From assembly GCA_026874595.1 (NCBI GenBank), contig CM049318.1, positions 755,241-819,240 of the forward strand: a stretch of DNA of 64,000 bases, read 5' to 3'. Positions within the stretch are counted from its first letter, which is position 1. Every line of letters begins with the position of its first letter. Shown piece by piece: positions 37,516 to 51,832 of this stretch. Under the pieces are notes generated by a model, which saw only the letters and a program-made list of their open reading frames with translations, was not told the DNA's origin and ran no database searches. The stretch is from Sipunculus nudus. Its lineage: Eukaryota; Annelida; Sipuncula; Golfingiida; Sipunculidae. A program made the position numbers and the translations under genes.

Positions 37516-39480
37516 TCTGTCATACACTGGATGGTTAATACACTGTGGAAGAACGCGTGCCGCAGATAATAACTGCCTGGGGTTCCTTTGCACAGGAGGG
37601 GTCTGTCATACACTGGATAGTTATTTAACGGTGGAAGAACGCGTGCCGCAGGTAATAACTGCCTGGGATTCCTTTCCACAGGCGGCGTCTGTCATACACT
37701 GGATTGTTAATACACTATTGAAGAACGCGTGCCTCAGATAATAACTGCCTGGGGCTCCTTTACACAGGCGGGGTCTGACATACTCTGGAAGGTTAATACA
37801 CTGTAGAAGAACGTGTGCCTCAAATGATAACTGCCTGGGGTTCCTTTACACAGGAGGGGTCTGTCATACACTGGATAGTTATTTAACCGTGGAAGAACGC
37901 AGCCGCAGATAATAAATGCCTGGGATTCCTTTACACAGGCGGAGTCTGTCATACACTTTGAGGTTTATAGACTGTGGAAGAACGCTTGCCGCAGGTAATA
38001 ACTGCTTGGGATTCCTTTCCACAGGCGGGGTCTGTCATACACTGGATGGTTAATACACTATGGAAGAACGCGGGCCTCAGATAATAACTGCCTGGGGCTC
38101 CTTTACACAGGCGGGGTCTGACATACACTGTGAGGTTTATAGACTGTGGAAGAACGCCTGCCGCAGATAATAACTGCCTAGGGTTCCTTTACACAGGCGG
38201 AGTCTGTCATACACTGTGAGGTTTATAGACTGTGGAAGAACGCTTACCGCAGATAATAACTGCCTGGGTTTCCTTTACACAGGCAGGATCTGTCATATAC
38301 TAGATGGTTAATACACTGTGGAAGAACGTGTGCCTCAAAAAATAACTGCCTGGGGTTCCTTTACACAGGCTGAGTCTGTCATACACTTGATGGTTATTAA
38401 CTTTGGAAGAACGTGTGTCTCAGATAATAACTGCCTGGGGTTCCTTTAAACAGGCGGGGTCTGTCATACACTGGATGGTTAATACACTGTGGAAGAACGC
38501 GTGCCGCAGATAATAAATGCCTGGGGTTCCTTTGCACAGGAGGGGTCTGTCAAACACTGGATAGTTATTTAACGGTAGAAGAACGCGTGCCGCAGGTAAT
38601 AACTGCCTGGGATTCCTTTCCACAGGCGGGGTCTGTCATACACTGGATGGTTAATACACTATGGAAAACGCGTGCCTCAGATAATAACTGCCTGGAGCTC
38701 CTTTACACAGGCGGGGTCTGTCATACACTGGATGGTTAATACACTATGGAAGAACGCGTGCCTCAGATAATAACTGCCTGGGGCTCCTTTACACAGGCGG
38801 GGTCTGTCATACACTGGATGGTTAATACACTATGGAAGAACGTGTGTCTCAGATAACAACTGCCTGGGGTTCCTTTAAACAGGCGGGGTCTGTCATACAC
38901 TTGATGGTTAATACACTGTGGAAGAACGCGAGCCGCAGATAATAACTGCCTGGGGTTCCTTTACACAGGAGGGGTCTGTCATACACTGGATAGTTATTTA
39001 ACCGTGGAAGAACGTGTGCCTCAGATAATAACTGCCTGGGATTCCTTTACACAGACGGAGTCTGTCATACACTGTGAGGTTTATAGACTGTGGAAGAACG
39101 CGTGCCGCATATAATAACTGCCTGGGGTTCCTTTACACAGGCAGGATCTGTCATATACTAGATGGTTAATACATTGTGGAAGAACGTGTGCCTCAAATGA
39201 TAACTGCCTGGGGTTCCTTTACCCAGGCTGAGTCTGTCATACACTTGATGGTTATTAACTGTGGAAGAACGTGTGTCTCAGATAATAACTGCCTGGGGTT
39301 CCTTTACACAGGCGGGGTCTGTCATACACTGGATGATTAATACACTGTGGAAGAACGCGTGCCTCAGATAATATCTGCCTGGGGTTCCTTTACACAGGCG
39401 GAGTCTGTCATACACTTGATGGGTATTAACTGTGGAAGAACGTGTGTCTCAGATAATAACTGCCTGGGGTTCCTTTACAC

Positions 39481-39501
39481 GGGGGGGGGGGGGGGGGGGG
39501 G
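39481..39501 (+). repeat. Poly-G tract, locus P1 in A5 (G21)
   Basis: Longest pure G run in the window. Confidence 0.9.
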
Positions 39502-39921
39502 TCTGTCATACACTGGATGGTTAATACACTATGGAAGAACGCGTGCCTCAGATAATAACTGCCTGGGGTTCCTTTACACAGGCAGGATCTGTCATATACT
39601 AGATGGTTAATACACTGTGGAAGAACGTGTGCCTCAAATGATAACTGCCTGGGGTTCCTTTACACAGGCTGAGTCTGTCATACACTTGATGGTTATTAAC
39701 TGTGGAAGAACGTGTGTCTCAGATAATAACTGCCTGGGGTTCCTTTAAACAGGCGGGGTCTGTCATACACTGGATGGTTAATACACTGTGGAAGAACGCG
39801 TGCCTCAGATAATATCTGCCTGGGGTTCCTTTACACAGGCGTAGTCTGTCATACACTTGATGGTTATTAACTGTGGAAGAACGTGTGTCTCAGATAATAA
39901 CTGCCTGGGGTTCCTTTACAC

Positions 39922-39938
39922 GGGGGGGGGGGGGGGGG
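39922..39938 (+). repeat. Poly-G tract, locus P2 in A5 (G17)
   Basis: Counterpart of 2315-2330, one G longer. Confidence 0.9.
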
Positions 39939-41674
39939 TCTGTCACACACTAGATGGTTAATACACTGTGGAAGAATGCAGCCGCAGATAATAACTGTCT
40001 GGGATTCCTTTCCACAGGCAGGGTCTGTCATACACTGTGAGGTTTATAGACTGTGGAAGAATGCGTGCCGCAGATAATAACTGCCTGGGGTTCCTTTACA
40101 CAGGCAGGATGTCATATACTGGATAGTTAATTAACCGTGGAATAACGCGTGCCGCAGATAATAACTGCCTGGGGTTCCTTTACACAGGCGGGGTCTGACA
40201 TTCTCTGGATGGTTAATACACTGTGGAAGAACGTGTGCCTCAAATGATAACTGCCTGGGGTTCCTTTACACAGTCAGAGTCCGTCATACACTTGATGGTT
40301 ATTAACTGTGGAAGAACGTGTGTCTCAGATAATAACTGCCTGGGGTTCCTTTACACAGGGGAGGGGGGGGGGGGGCGGTCTGTCATACACTGGATGATTA
40401 ATACACTATGGAAGAACGCGTGCCTCAGATAATAACTGCCTGGGGTTACTTTACACAGGCGGGGTCTGACATACTCTGGATGGTTAATACACTGTGGAAG
40501 AACGGGTGCCTCAGATAATAACTGCCTGGGGTTCCTTTGCACAGGAGGGGTCTGTCATACACTGGATGGTTAATACACTGTGGAAGAATGCAGCCGCAGA
40601 TAATAACTGCCTGGGATTCCTTTCCGCAGGCAGGGTCTGTCATACACTGTGAGGTTTATAGACTGTGGAAGAACGCGTGCCGCAGATAATAACTGCCTGG
40701 GGTTCCTTTACACAGGCAGGATGTCATATACTGGATAGTTAATTAACCGTGGAAGAACGCGTGCCGCAGATAATAACTACCTGGGGTTCCTTTACACAGG
40801 CGGGGTCTGACATTCTCTGGATGGTTAATACACTGTGGAAGAACGTGTGCCTCAAATGATAACTGCCTGGGGTTCCTTTACACAGGCGGAGTCTGTCATA
40901 CACTTGATGGTTAATTAACTGTGGAAGAACGTGTGTCTCAGATAATAACTGCCTGGGGTTCCTTTACACAGGGGAGGGGGGGGGGGGGTCTGTCATACAC
41001 TGGATGATAAATACACTATGGAAGAACGCGTTCCTCAGATAATAACTGCCTGGGGTTACTTTACACAGGAGGGGTCTGACATACTCTGGATGGTTAATAC
41101 ACTGTGGAAGAACGGGTGCCTCAGATAAGAACTGCCTGGGGTTCCTTTGCATAGGAGGGGTCTGTCATACACTGGATAGTTATTTAACCGTGAAAGAACG
41201 CGTGCCGCAGGTAATAACTGCCTCGGATTCCTTTCCACAGGCGGGGTCTGTCATACACTGGATGGTTAATACACTGTGGAAGAACGCGTGCCGCAGATAA
41301 TAACTGCCTGGGGCTCCTTTACACAGGCGGGGTCTGACATACTCTGGAAGGTTAATACACTGTGGAAGAACGCGTGCCGCAGATAATAACTGCCTGGGGT
41401 TCCTTTTCACAGGAGGGGTCTGTCATACACTGGATAGTTATTTAACCGTGGAAGAACGCAGCCGCAGATAATAACTGCCTGGGATTCCTTTCCACAGGCG
41501 GGGTCTGTCATACACTGTGAGGTTTATAGACTGCGGAAGAACGTGTGCCGCAGATAATAACTGCTCGGGGTTCCTTAACACAGGCGGGGTCTGTCATACA
41601 CTGGATGGTTAAACACTGTGGAAGAATGTGTGCCTCAGATAATTACTGCCTGGGGTTCCTTTAAATAGGGGGGG

Positions 41675-43823
41675 TGTGTCATACACTGGATAGTTATTAA
41701 CTGTGGAAGAACGCGTGCCGCAGATAATACCTGCTTCGGGTTCCTTTACACAGGAGGGGGTCTGTCATACACTGGCTGTTTAATAAAATGTGGAAGAACG
41801 CGTGCCTCAGATAATAACTGCCTGGGGTTCCTTTACACAGGCTGGGTCTGTCATACACTGGCTGTTTAATAAAATGTGGAAGAACGTGTGCCTCCGATAA
41901 TAATTGCCTGGGGTTCCTTTACGCAGGCGGGGTCTCTCATACTCTTGATGGTTAATACACTGTGGAAGAACGTGTGCCTCAGATAATAACTGCCTGGGGT
42001 TCCTTTACACAGGCGGGGTCTAACATACTCTGGATAGTTAATTAACATTTGAAGAACTCGTGCCTCAGATAATAACTGCCTAGGGTTCCTTTACACAGGC
42101 GGGGTCTGTCATACACTGGATGGCTAGTTCACTGTGGAAGAACGTGTGCCTCAGATAATAACTGCCTGGGGTTCCTTTACACAGGCGGGGTCTGTCATAC
42201 ACTGGATGGCTAATTCACTGTGGAAGAACGTGTGCCTCAGATAATAACTGCCTGGGGTTTCTTTTACACAGGCGGGGTCTGACATACTCTGGATGGTTAA
42301 TTAAAATTTGAAGAAGGCGTGCCTCAGATAATAACTGCCTGTGGTTCCTTTACACAGGCGGGTTCTATCATACACTGGATGGTTAATTAACTGTGGAAGA
42401 ACATGTGTCTCAGATAATAACTGTCTGGGTTTCTTTTACACAGGCGGGGTCTGACATACTCTGGATGGTTAATTAACATTTGAAGAAGGTGTTCCTCAGA
42501 TAATAACTGTCCGTGGTTCCTTTACACAGGAGGGGTCTGTCATACACTGGATAGTTAATTAACTGTGGAAGAACGTGTGCCTCCGATAATAACTGCCTGG
42601 GGTTCCTTTACACAGGCGGGGTCTGTCATACACTGGATGGTTAATTAACTGTGGAAGAACGTGTGCCTCCGATAATAACTGCCTGGGGTTCCTTTACACA
42701 GGCGGGGTCTGTCATACACAGGAAAGTTAATTAACTGTGGAAGAACGTGTGCCTCCGATGATAACTGCCTGGGGTTATTTTACACACGCGGGGTCTGTCA
42801 TACACAGGAAAGTTAATTAACTGTGGAAGAACGTGTGCCTCCGATGATAACTGCCTGGGTTTCCTTTACACAGGCGGGGTCTGACATACTCTGGATGGTT
42901 AATTAACATTTGAAGAAGGTGTGCCTCAGATAATAACTGTCCGTGGTTCCTTTACACAGGAGGGGTCTGTCATACACTGGATGGTTAATTGACTGTGGAA
43001 GAACGTGTGCCTCCGATGATAACTGCCTGGGGTTCCTTTACACAGGCGGGGTCTGTCATACACTGGATGGTTAATTAACTGTGGAAGAACGTGTGCCTCC
43101 GATAATAACTGCCTGGGGTTCCTTTACACAGGCAGGGTCTGTCATACACAGGAAAGTTAATTAACTGTGGAAGAACGTGTGCCTCCGATGATAACTGCCT
43201 GGGGTTCCTTTACACAGGCGGGGTCTGACATACTCTGGATGGTTAATTAACATTTGAAGAACGCGTGCCTCAGATAATAACTGCCTGGGTTTCTTTTACA
43301 CAGGCGGGGTCTGACATACTCTGGATGCTTAATTAACATTTGAAGAAGGTGTGCCTCAGATAATAACTGTCCGTGGTTCCTTTACACAGGAGGGGTCTGT
43401 CATACACTGGATGGTTAATTAACTGTGGAAGGACGTGTGCCTCCGATGATAACTGCCTGGGGTTCCTTTACACAGGCGGGGTCTGTCATACACAGGAAAG
43501 TTAATTAACTGTGGAAGAACGTGTGCCTCCGATGATAACTGCCTGGGGTTCCTTTACACAGGCGGGGTCTGTCATACACTGGACGGTAAATTAACTATGG
43601 AAGAACGTTTATCTTCGATAATAACTGCCTGGGGTTCCTTTACACAGGCGATGTCTGTCATACACAGGAAAGTTAATTAACTGTGGAAGAACGTGTGCCT
43701 CCGATGATAACTGCCTGGGGTTCCTTTACACAGGCGGGGTCTGACATACTCTGGATGGTTAATTAACATTTGAAGAAGGTGTGTCTCAGATAATAACTGT
43801 CCGTGGTTCCTTTACACAGGAGG
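41675..43823. repeat. Satellite block B2 (family B), 2,149 bp
   Basis: Same length and monomer order as B1 and B5. Small private substitutions are visible, for example GGGTTATTTTACAC near 42775 where B1 has GGGTTCCTTTACAC, and GTTTATCTTCGAT near 43607 where B1 has GTTTGCCTTCGAT. These look like point changes after a recent duplication. Confidence 0.9.
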
Positions 43824-44882
43824 GGTCTGTCATACACTGGATGGTTAATTAACTGTGGATGAACGTGTGCCTCCGATAATAACTGCCTGGGGTTCCTTTC
43901 CACAGGCGGCGTCTGTCATACACTGGATTGTTAATACACTATTGAAGAACGCGTGCCTCAGATAATAACTGCCTGGGGCTCCTTTACACAGGCGGGGTCT
44001 GACATACTCTGGAAGGTTAATACACTGTAGAAGAACGTGTGCCTCAAATGATAACTGCCTGGGGTTCCTTTACACAGGAGGGGTCTGTCATACACTGGAT
44101 AGTTATTTAACCGTGGAAGAACGCAGCCGCAGATAATAAATGCCTGGGATTCCTTTACACAGGCGGAGTCTGTCATACACTGTGAGGTTTATAGACTGTG
44201 GAAGAACGCTTGCCGCAGGTAATAACTGCTTGGGATTCCTTTCCACAGGCGGGGTCTGTCATACACTGGATGGTTACTACACTATGGAAGAACGCGGGCC
44301 TCAGATAATAACTGCCTGGGGCTCCTTTACACAGGCGGGGTCTGACATACACTGTGAGGTTTATAGACTGTGGAAGAACGCCTGCCGCAGATAATAACTG
44401 CCTAGGGTTCCTTTACACAGGCGGAGTCTGTCATACACTGTGAGGTTTATAGACTGTGGAAGAACGCTTACCGCAGATAATAACTGCCTGGGTTTCCTTT
44501 ACACAGGCAGGATCTGTCATATACTAGATGGTTAATACACTGTGGAAGAACGTGTGCCTCAAAAAATAACTGCCTGGGGTTCCTTTACACAGGCTGAGTC
44601 TGTCATACACTTGATGGTTATTAACTTTGGAAGAACGTGTGTCTCAGATAATAACTGCCTGGGGTTCCTTTAAACAGGCGGGGTCTGTCATACACTGGAT
44701 GGTTAATACACTGTGGAAGAACGCGTGCCGCAGATAATAAATGCCTGGGGTTCCTTTGCACAGGAGGGGTCTGTCAAACACTGGATAGTTATTTAACGGT
44801 AGAAGAACGCGTGCCGCAGGTAATAACTGCCTGGGATTCCTTTCCACAGGCGGGGTCTGTCATACACTGGATGGTTAATACA

Positions 44883-44933
44883 CTGTGGAAGAACGCGTGC
44901 CGCAGATAATAAATGCCTGGGGTTCCTTTGCAC
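44883..44933. repeat. Converted monomer in A6
   Basis: In A1, A2, A3, A5, A7 and A9 this monomer reads GGAAAACGCGTGCCTCAG and ends CTGGAGCTCC. In A6 it reads GGAAGAACGCGTGCCGCAG, AATAAATGCC and TTTGCACAGG, identical to the monomer 172 bp upstream (44711 on), while both flanks keep the usual order. Confidence 0.85.
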
Positions 44934-45705
44934 AGGCGGGGTCTGTCATACACTGGATGGTTAATACACTATGGAAGAACGCGTGCCTCAGATAATAACT
45001 GCCTGGGGCTCCTTTACACAGGCGGGGTCTGTCATACACTGGATGGTTAATACACTATGGAAGAACGTGTGTCTCAGATAACAACTGCCTGGGGTTCCTT
45101 TAAACAGGCGGGGTCTGTCATACACTTGATGGTTAATACACTGTGGAAGAACGCGAGCCGCAGATAATAACTGCCTGGGGTTCCTTTACACAGGAGGGGT
45201 CTGTCATACACTGGATAGTTATTTAACCGTGGAAGAACGTGTGCCTCAGATAATAACTGCCTGGGATTCCTTTACACAGACGGAGTCTGTCATACACTGT
45301 GAGGTTTATAGACTGTGGAAGAACGCGTGCCGCATATAATAACTGCCTGGGGTTCCTTTACACAGGCAGGATCTGTCATATACTAGATGGTTAATACATT
45401 GTGGAAGAACGTGTGCCTCAAATGATAACTGCCTGGGGTTCCTTTACCCAGGCTGAGTCTGTCATACACTTGATGGTTATTAACTGTGGAAGAACGTGTG
45501 TCTCAGATAATAACTGCCTGGGGTTCCTTTACACAGGCGGGGTCTGTCATACACTGGATGATTAATACACTGTGGAAGAACGCGTGCCTCAGATAATATC
45601 TGCCTGGGGTTCCTTTACACAGGCGGAGTCTGTCATACACTTGATGGGTATTAACTGTGGAAGAACGTGTGTCTCAGATAATAACTGCCTGGGGTTCCTT
45701 TACAC

Positions 45706-45720
45706 GGGGGGGGGGGGGGG
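45706..45720 (+). repeat. Poly-G tract, locus P1 in A6 (G15)
   Basis: Counterpart of 1879-1894. Confidence 0.9.
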
Positions 45721-46140
45721 TCTGTCATACACTGGATGGTTAATACACTATGGAAGAACGCGTGCCTCAGATAATAACTGCCTGGGGTTCCTTTACACAG
45801 GCAGGATCTGTCATATACTAGATGGTTAATACACTGTGGAAGAACGTGTGCCTCAAATGATAACTGCCTGGGGTTCCTTTACACAGGCTGAGTCTGTCAT
45901 ACACTTGATGGTTATTAACTGTGGAAGAACGTGTGTCTCAGATAATAACTGCCTGGGGTTCCTTTAAACAGGCGGGGTCTGTCATACACTGGATGGTTAA
46001 TACACTGTGGAAGAACGCGTGCCTCAGATAATATCTGCCTGGGGTTCCTTTACACAGGCGTAGTCTGTCATACACTTGATGGTTATTAACTGTGGAAGAA
46101 CGTGTGTCTCAGATAATAACTGCCTGGGGTTCCTTTACAC

Positions 46141-46154
46141 GGGGGGGGGGGGGG
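46141..46154 (+). repeat. Poly-G tract, locus P2 in A6 (G14)
   Basis: Counterpart of 2315-2330. Confidence 0.9.
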
Positions 46155-47888
46155 TCTGTCACACACTAGATGGTTAATACACTGTGGAAGAATGCAGCCG
46201 CAGATAATAACTGTCTGGGATTCCTTTCCACAGGCAGGGTCTGTCATACACTGTGAGGTTTATAGACTGTGGAAGAATGCGTGCCGCAGATAATAACTGC
46301 CTGGGGTTCCTTTACACAGGCAGGATGTCATATACTGGATAGTTAATTAACCGTGGAATAACGCGTGCCGCAGATAATAACTGCCTGGGGTTCCTTTACA
46401 CAGGCGGGGTCTGACATTCTCTGGATGGTTAATACACTGTGGAAGAACGTGTGCCTCAAATGATAACTGCCTGGGGTTCCTTTACACAGTCGGAGTCCGT
46501 CATACACTTGATGGTTATTAACTGTGGAAGAACGTGTGTCTCAGATAATAACTGCCTGGGGTTCCTTTACACAGGGGAGGGGGGGGGGGGCGGTCTGTCA
46601 TACACTGGATGATTAATACACTATGGAAGAACGCGTGCCTCAGATAATAACTGCCTGGGGTTACTTTACACAGGCGGGGTCTGACATACTCTGGATGGTT
46701 AATACACTGTGGAAGAACGGGTGCCTCAGATAATAACTGCCTGGGGTTCCTTTGCACAGGAGGGGTCTGTCATACACTGGATGGTTAATACACTGTGGAA
46801 GAATGCAGCCGCAGATAATAACTGCCTGGGATTCCTTTCCGCAGGCAGGGTCTGTCATACACTGTGAGGTTTATAGACTGTGGAAGAACGCGTGCCGCAG
46901 ATAATAACTGCCTGGGGTTCCTTTACACAGGCAGGATGTCATATACTGGATAGTTAATTAACCGTGGAAGAACGCGTGCCGCAGATAATAACTACCTGGG
47001 GTTCCTTTACACAGGCGGGGTCTGGCATTCTCTGGATGGTTAATACACTGTGGAAGAACGTGTGCCTCAAATGATAACTGCCTGGGGTTCCTTTACACAG
47101 GCGGAGTCTGTCATACACTTGATGGTTAATTAACTGTGGAAGAACGTGTGTCTCAGATAATAACTGCCTGGGGTTCCTTTACACAGGGGAGGGGGGGGGG
47201 GGTCTGTCATACACTGGATGATAAATACACTATGGAAGAACGCGTTCCTCAGATAATAACTGCCTGGGGTTACTTTACACAGGAGGGGTCTGACATACTC
47301 TGGATGGTTAATACACTGTGGAAGAACGGGTGCCTCAGATAAGAACTGCCTGGGGTTCCTTTGCATAGGAGGGGTCTGTCATACACTGGATAGTTATTTA
47401 ACCGTGAAAGAACGCGTGCCGCAGGTAATAACTGCCTCGGATTCCTTTCCACAGGCGGGGTCTGTCATACACTGGATGGTTAATACACTGTGGAAGAACG
47501 CGTGCCGCAGATAATAACTGGCTGGGGCTCCTTTACACAGGCGGGGTCTGACATACTCTGGAAGGTTAATACACTGTGGAAGAACGCGTGCCGCAGATAA
47601 TAACTGCCTGGGGTTCCTTTTCACAGGAGGGGTCTGTCATACACTGGATAGTTATTTAACCGTGGAAGAACGCAGCCGCAGATAATAACTGCCTGGGATT
47701 CCTTTCCACAGGCGGGGTCTGTCATACACTGTGAGGTTTATAGACTGCGGAAGAACGTGTGCCGCAGATAATAACTGCTCGGGGTTCCTTAACACAGGCG
47801 GGGTCTGTCATACACTGGATGGTTAAACACTGTGGAAGAATGTGTGCCTCAGATAATTACTGCCTGGGGTTCCTTTAAATAGGGGGGG

Positions 47889-49951
47889 TGTGTCATACAC
47901 TGGATAGTTATTAACTGTGGAAGAACGCGTGCCGCAGATAATACCTGCTTCGGGTTCCTTTACACAGGAGGGGGTCTGTCATACACTGGCTGTTTAATAA
48001 AATGTGGAAGAACGCGTGCCTCAGATAATAACTGCCTGGGGTTCCTTTACACAGGCTGGGTCTGTCATACACTGGCTGTTTAATAAAATGTGGAAGAACG
48101 TGTGCCTCCGATAATAATTGCCTGGGGTTCCTTTACGCAGGCGGGGTCTCTCATACTCTTGATGGTTAATACACTGTGGAAGAACGTGTGCCTCAGATAA
48201 TAACTGCCTGGGGTTCCTTTACACAGGCGGGGTCTAACATACTCTGGATAGTTAATTAACATTTGAAGAACTCGTGCCTCAGATAATAACTGCCTAGGGT
48301 TCCTTTACACAGGCGGGGTCTGTCATACACTGGATGGCTAGTTCACTGTGGAAGAACGTGTGCCTCAGATAATAACTGCCTGGGGTTCCTTTACACAGGC
48401 GGGGTCTGTCATACACTGGATGGCTAATTCACTGTGGAAGAACGTGTGCCTCAGATAATAACTGCCTGGGGTTTCTTTTACACAGGCGGGGTCTGACATA
48501 CTCTGGATGGTTAATTAAAATTTGAAGAAGGCGTGCCTCAGATAATAACTGCCTGTGGTTCCTTTACACAGGCGGGTTCTATCATACACTGGATGGTTAA
48601 TTAACTGTGGAAGAACATGTGTCTCAGATAATAACTGTCTGGGTTTCTTTTACACAGGCGGGGTCTGACATACTCTGGATGGTTAATTAACATTTGAAGA
48701 AGGTGTTCCTCAGATAATAACTGTCCGTGGTTCCTTTACACAGGAGGGGTCTGTCATACACTGGATAGTTAATTAACTGTGGAAGAACGTGTGCCTCCGA
48801 TAATAACTGCCTGGGGTTCCTTTACACAGGCGGGGTCTGTCATACACTGGATGGTTAATTAACTGTGGAAGAACGTGTGCCTCCGATAATAACTGCCTGG
48901 GGTTCCTTTACACAGGCGGGGTCTGTCATACACAGGAAAGTTAATTAACTGTGGAAGAACGTGTGCCTCCGATGATAACTGCCTGGGGTTCCTTTACACA
49001 CGCGGGGTCTGTCATACACAGGAAAGTTAATTAACTGTGGAAGAACGTGTGCCTCCGATGATAACTGCCTGGGTTTCCTTTACACAGGCGGGGTCTGACA
49101 TACACTGGATGGTTAATTGACTGTGGAAGAACGTGTGCCTCCGATGATAACTGCCTGGGGTTCCTTTACACAGGCGGGGTCTGTCATACACTGGATGGTT
49201 AATTAACTGTGGAAGAACGTGTGCCTCCGATAATAACTGCCTGGGGTTCCTTTACACAGGCAGGGTCTGTCATACACAGGAAAGTTAATTAACTGTGGAA
49301 GAACGTGTGCCTCCGATGATAACTGCCTGGGGTTCCTTTACACAGGCGGGGTCTGACATACTCTGGATGGTTAATTAACATTTGAAGAACGCGTGCCTCA
49401 GATAATAACTGCCTGGGTTTCTTTTACACAGGCGGGGTCTGACATACTCTGGATGCTTAATTAACATTTGAAGAAGGTGTGCCTCAGATAATAACTGTCC
49501 GTGGTTCCTTTACACAGGAGGGGTCTGTCATACACTGGATGGTTAATTAACTGTGGAAGGACGTGTGCCTCCGATGATAACTGCCTGGGGTTCCTTTACA
49601 CAGGCGGGGTCTGTCATACACAGGAAAGTTAATTAACTGTGGAAGAACGTGTGCCTCCGATGATAACTGCCTGGGGTTCCTTTACACAGGCGGGGTCTGT
49701 CATACACTGGACGGTAAATTAACTATGGAAGAACGTTTGCCTTCGATAATAACTGCCTGGGGTTCCTTTACACAGGCGATGTCTGTCATACACAGGAAAG
49801 TTAATTAACTGTGGAAGAACGTGTGCCTCCGATGATAACTGCCTGGGGTTCCTTTACACAGGCGGGGTCTGACATACTCTGGATGGTTAATTAACATTTG
49901 AAGAAGGTGTGTCTCAGATAATAACTGTCCGTGGTTCCTTTACACAGGAGG
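47889..49951. repeat. Satellite block B3 (family B), one monomer shorter
   Basis: 2,063 bp, exactly 86 bp less than B1, B2 and B5. The missing monomer is the AACATTTGAAGAAGG type normally just before the GGTTAATTGAC monomer. At about 49090-49120 the sequence passes directly from GCGGGGTCTGACATAC to ACTGGATGGTTAATTGAC, so the two neighbouring monomers were fused in register. Confidence 0.9.
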
Positions 49952-51832
49952 GGTCTGTCATACACTGGATGGTTAATTAACTGTGGATGAACGTGTGCCT
50001 CCGATAATAACTGCCTGGGGTTCCTTTCCACAGGCGGCGTCTGTCATACACTGGATTGTTAATACACTATTGAAGAACGCGTGCCTCAGATAATAACTGC
50101 CTGGGGCTCCTTTACACAGGCGGGGTCTGACATACTCTGGAAGGTTAATACACTGTAGAAGAACGTGTGCCTCAAATGATAACTGCCTGGGGTTCCTTTA
50201 CACAGGAGGGGTCTGTCATACACTGGATAGTTATTTAACCGTGGAAGAACGCAGCCGCAGATAATAAATGCCTGGGATTCCTTTACACAGGCGGAGTCTG
50301 TCATACACTGTGAGGTTTATAGACTGTGGAAGAACGCTTGCCGCAGGTAATAACTGCTTGGGATTCCTTTCCACAGGCGGGGTCTGTCATACACTGGATG
50401 GTTACTACACTATGGAAGAACGCGGGCCTCAGATAATAACTGCCTGGGGCTCCTTTACACAGGCGGGGTCTGACATACACTGTGAGGTTTATAGACTGTG
50501 GAAGAACGCCTGCCGCAGATAATAACTGCCTAGGGTTCCTTTACACAGGCGGAGTCTGTCATACACTGTGAGGTTTATAGACTGTGGAAGAACGCTTACC
50601 GCAGATAATAACTGCCTGGGTTTCCTTTACACAGGCAGGATCTGTCATATACTAGATGGTTAATACACTGTGGAAGAACGTGTGCCTCAAAAAATAACTG
50701 CCTGGGGTTCCTTTACACAGGCTGAGTCTGTCATACACTTGATGGTTATTAACTTTGGAAGAACGTGTGTCTCAGATAATAACTGCCTGGGGTTCCTTTA
50801 AACAGGCGGGGTCTGTCATACACTGGATGGTTAATACACTGTGGAAGAACGCGTGCCGCAGATAATAAATGCCTGGGGTTCCTTTGCACAGGAGGGGTCT
50901 GTCAAACTCTGGATAGTTATTTACCGGTAGAAGAACGCGTGCCGCAGGTAATAACTGCCTGGGATTCCTTTCCACAGGCGGGGTCTGTCATACACTGGAT
51001 GGTTAATACACTATGGAAAACGCGTGCCTCAGATAATAACTGCCTGGAGCTCCTTTACACAGGCGGGGTCTGTCATACACTGGATGGTTAATACACTATG
51101 GAAGAACGCGTGCCTCAGATAATAACTGCCTGGGGCTCCTATACACAGGCGGGGTCTGTCATACACTGGATGGTTAATACACTATGGAAGAACGTGTGTC
51201 TCAGATAACAACTGCCTGGGGTTCCTTTAAACAGGCGGGGTCTGTCATACACTTGATGGTTAATACACTGTGGAAGAACGCGAGCCGCAGATAATAACTG
51301 CCTGGGGTTCCTTTACACAGGAGGGGTCTGTCATACACTGGATAGTTATTTAACCGTGGAAGAACGTGTGCCTCAGATAATAACTGCCTGGGATTCCTTT
51401 ACACAGACGGAGTCTGTCATACACTGTGAGGTTTATAGACTGTGGAGGAACGCGTGCCGCATATAATAACTGCCTGGGGTTCCTTTACACAGGCAGGATC
51501 TGTCATATACTAGATGGTTAATACATTGTGGAAGAACGTGTGCCTCAAATGATAACTGCCTGGGGTTCCTTTACCCAGGCTGAGTCTGTCATACACTTGA
51601 TGGTTATTAACTGTGGAAGAACGTGTGTCTCAGATAATAACTGCCTGGGGTTCCTTTACACAGGCGGGGTCTGTCATACACTGGATGATTAATACACTGT
51701 GGAAGAACGCGTGCCTCAGATAATATCTGCCTGGGGTTCCTTTACACAGGCGGAGTCTGTCATACACTTGATGGGTATTAACTGTGGAAGAACGTGTGTC
51801 TCAGATAATAACTGACTGGGGTTCCTTTACAC

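Larger units (their letters stand above)
36243..41674. repeat. Satellite block A5 (family A, full length)
   Basis: The most complete A block without the private changes of A3 and A4. It has the left segment (36243-37683) plus the full A1-like part, ending on a G7 run at 41668-41674 followed by B2. It carries the longest poly-G tract in the window (G21, 39481-39501) and two copies of the ~610-bp subunit (G tracts from 40358 and 40971). It therefore links the A3/A4 form, which has the left segment, with the A1/A6 form, which is followed by B. Confidence 0.88.
43824..47888. repeat. Satellite block A6 (family A)
   Basis: About 4,065 bp, against 4,061 bp for A1, with the same monomer order. A private patch at about 44883-44933 replaces the GGAAAACGCG monomer seen in A1, A2, A3, A5, A7 and A9 with a copy of the monomer two places upstream (44711 onward), an offset of exactly 172 bp. 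G tracts lie at 45706-45720, 46141-46154, and from 46574 and 47186. It ends on a G7 run (47882-47888). Confidence 0.88.
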
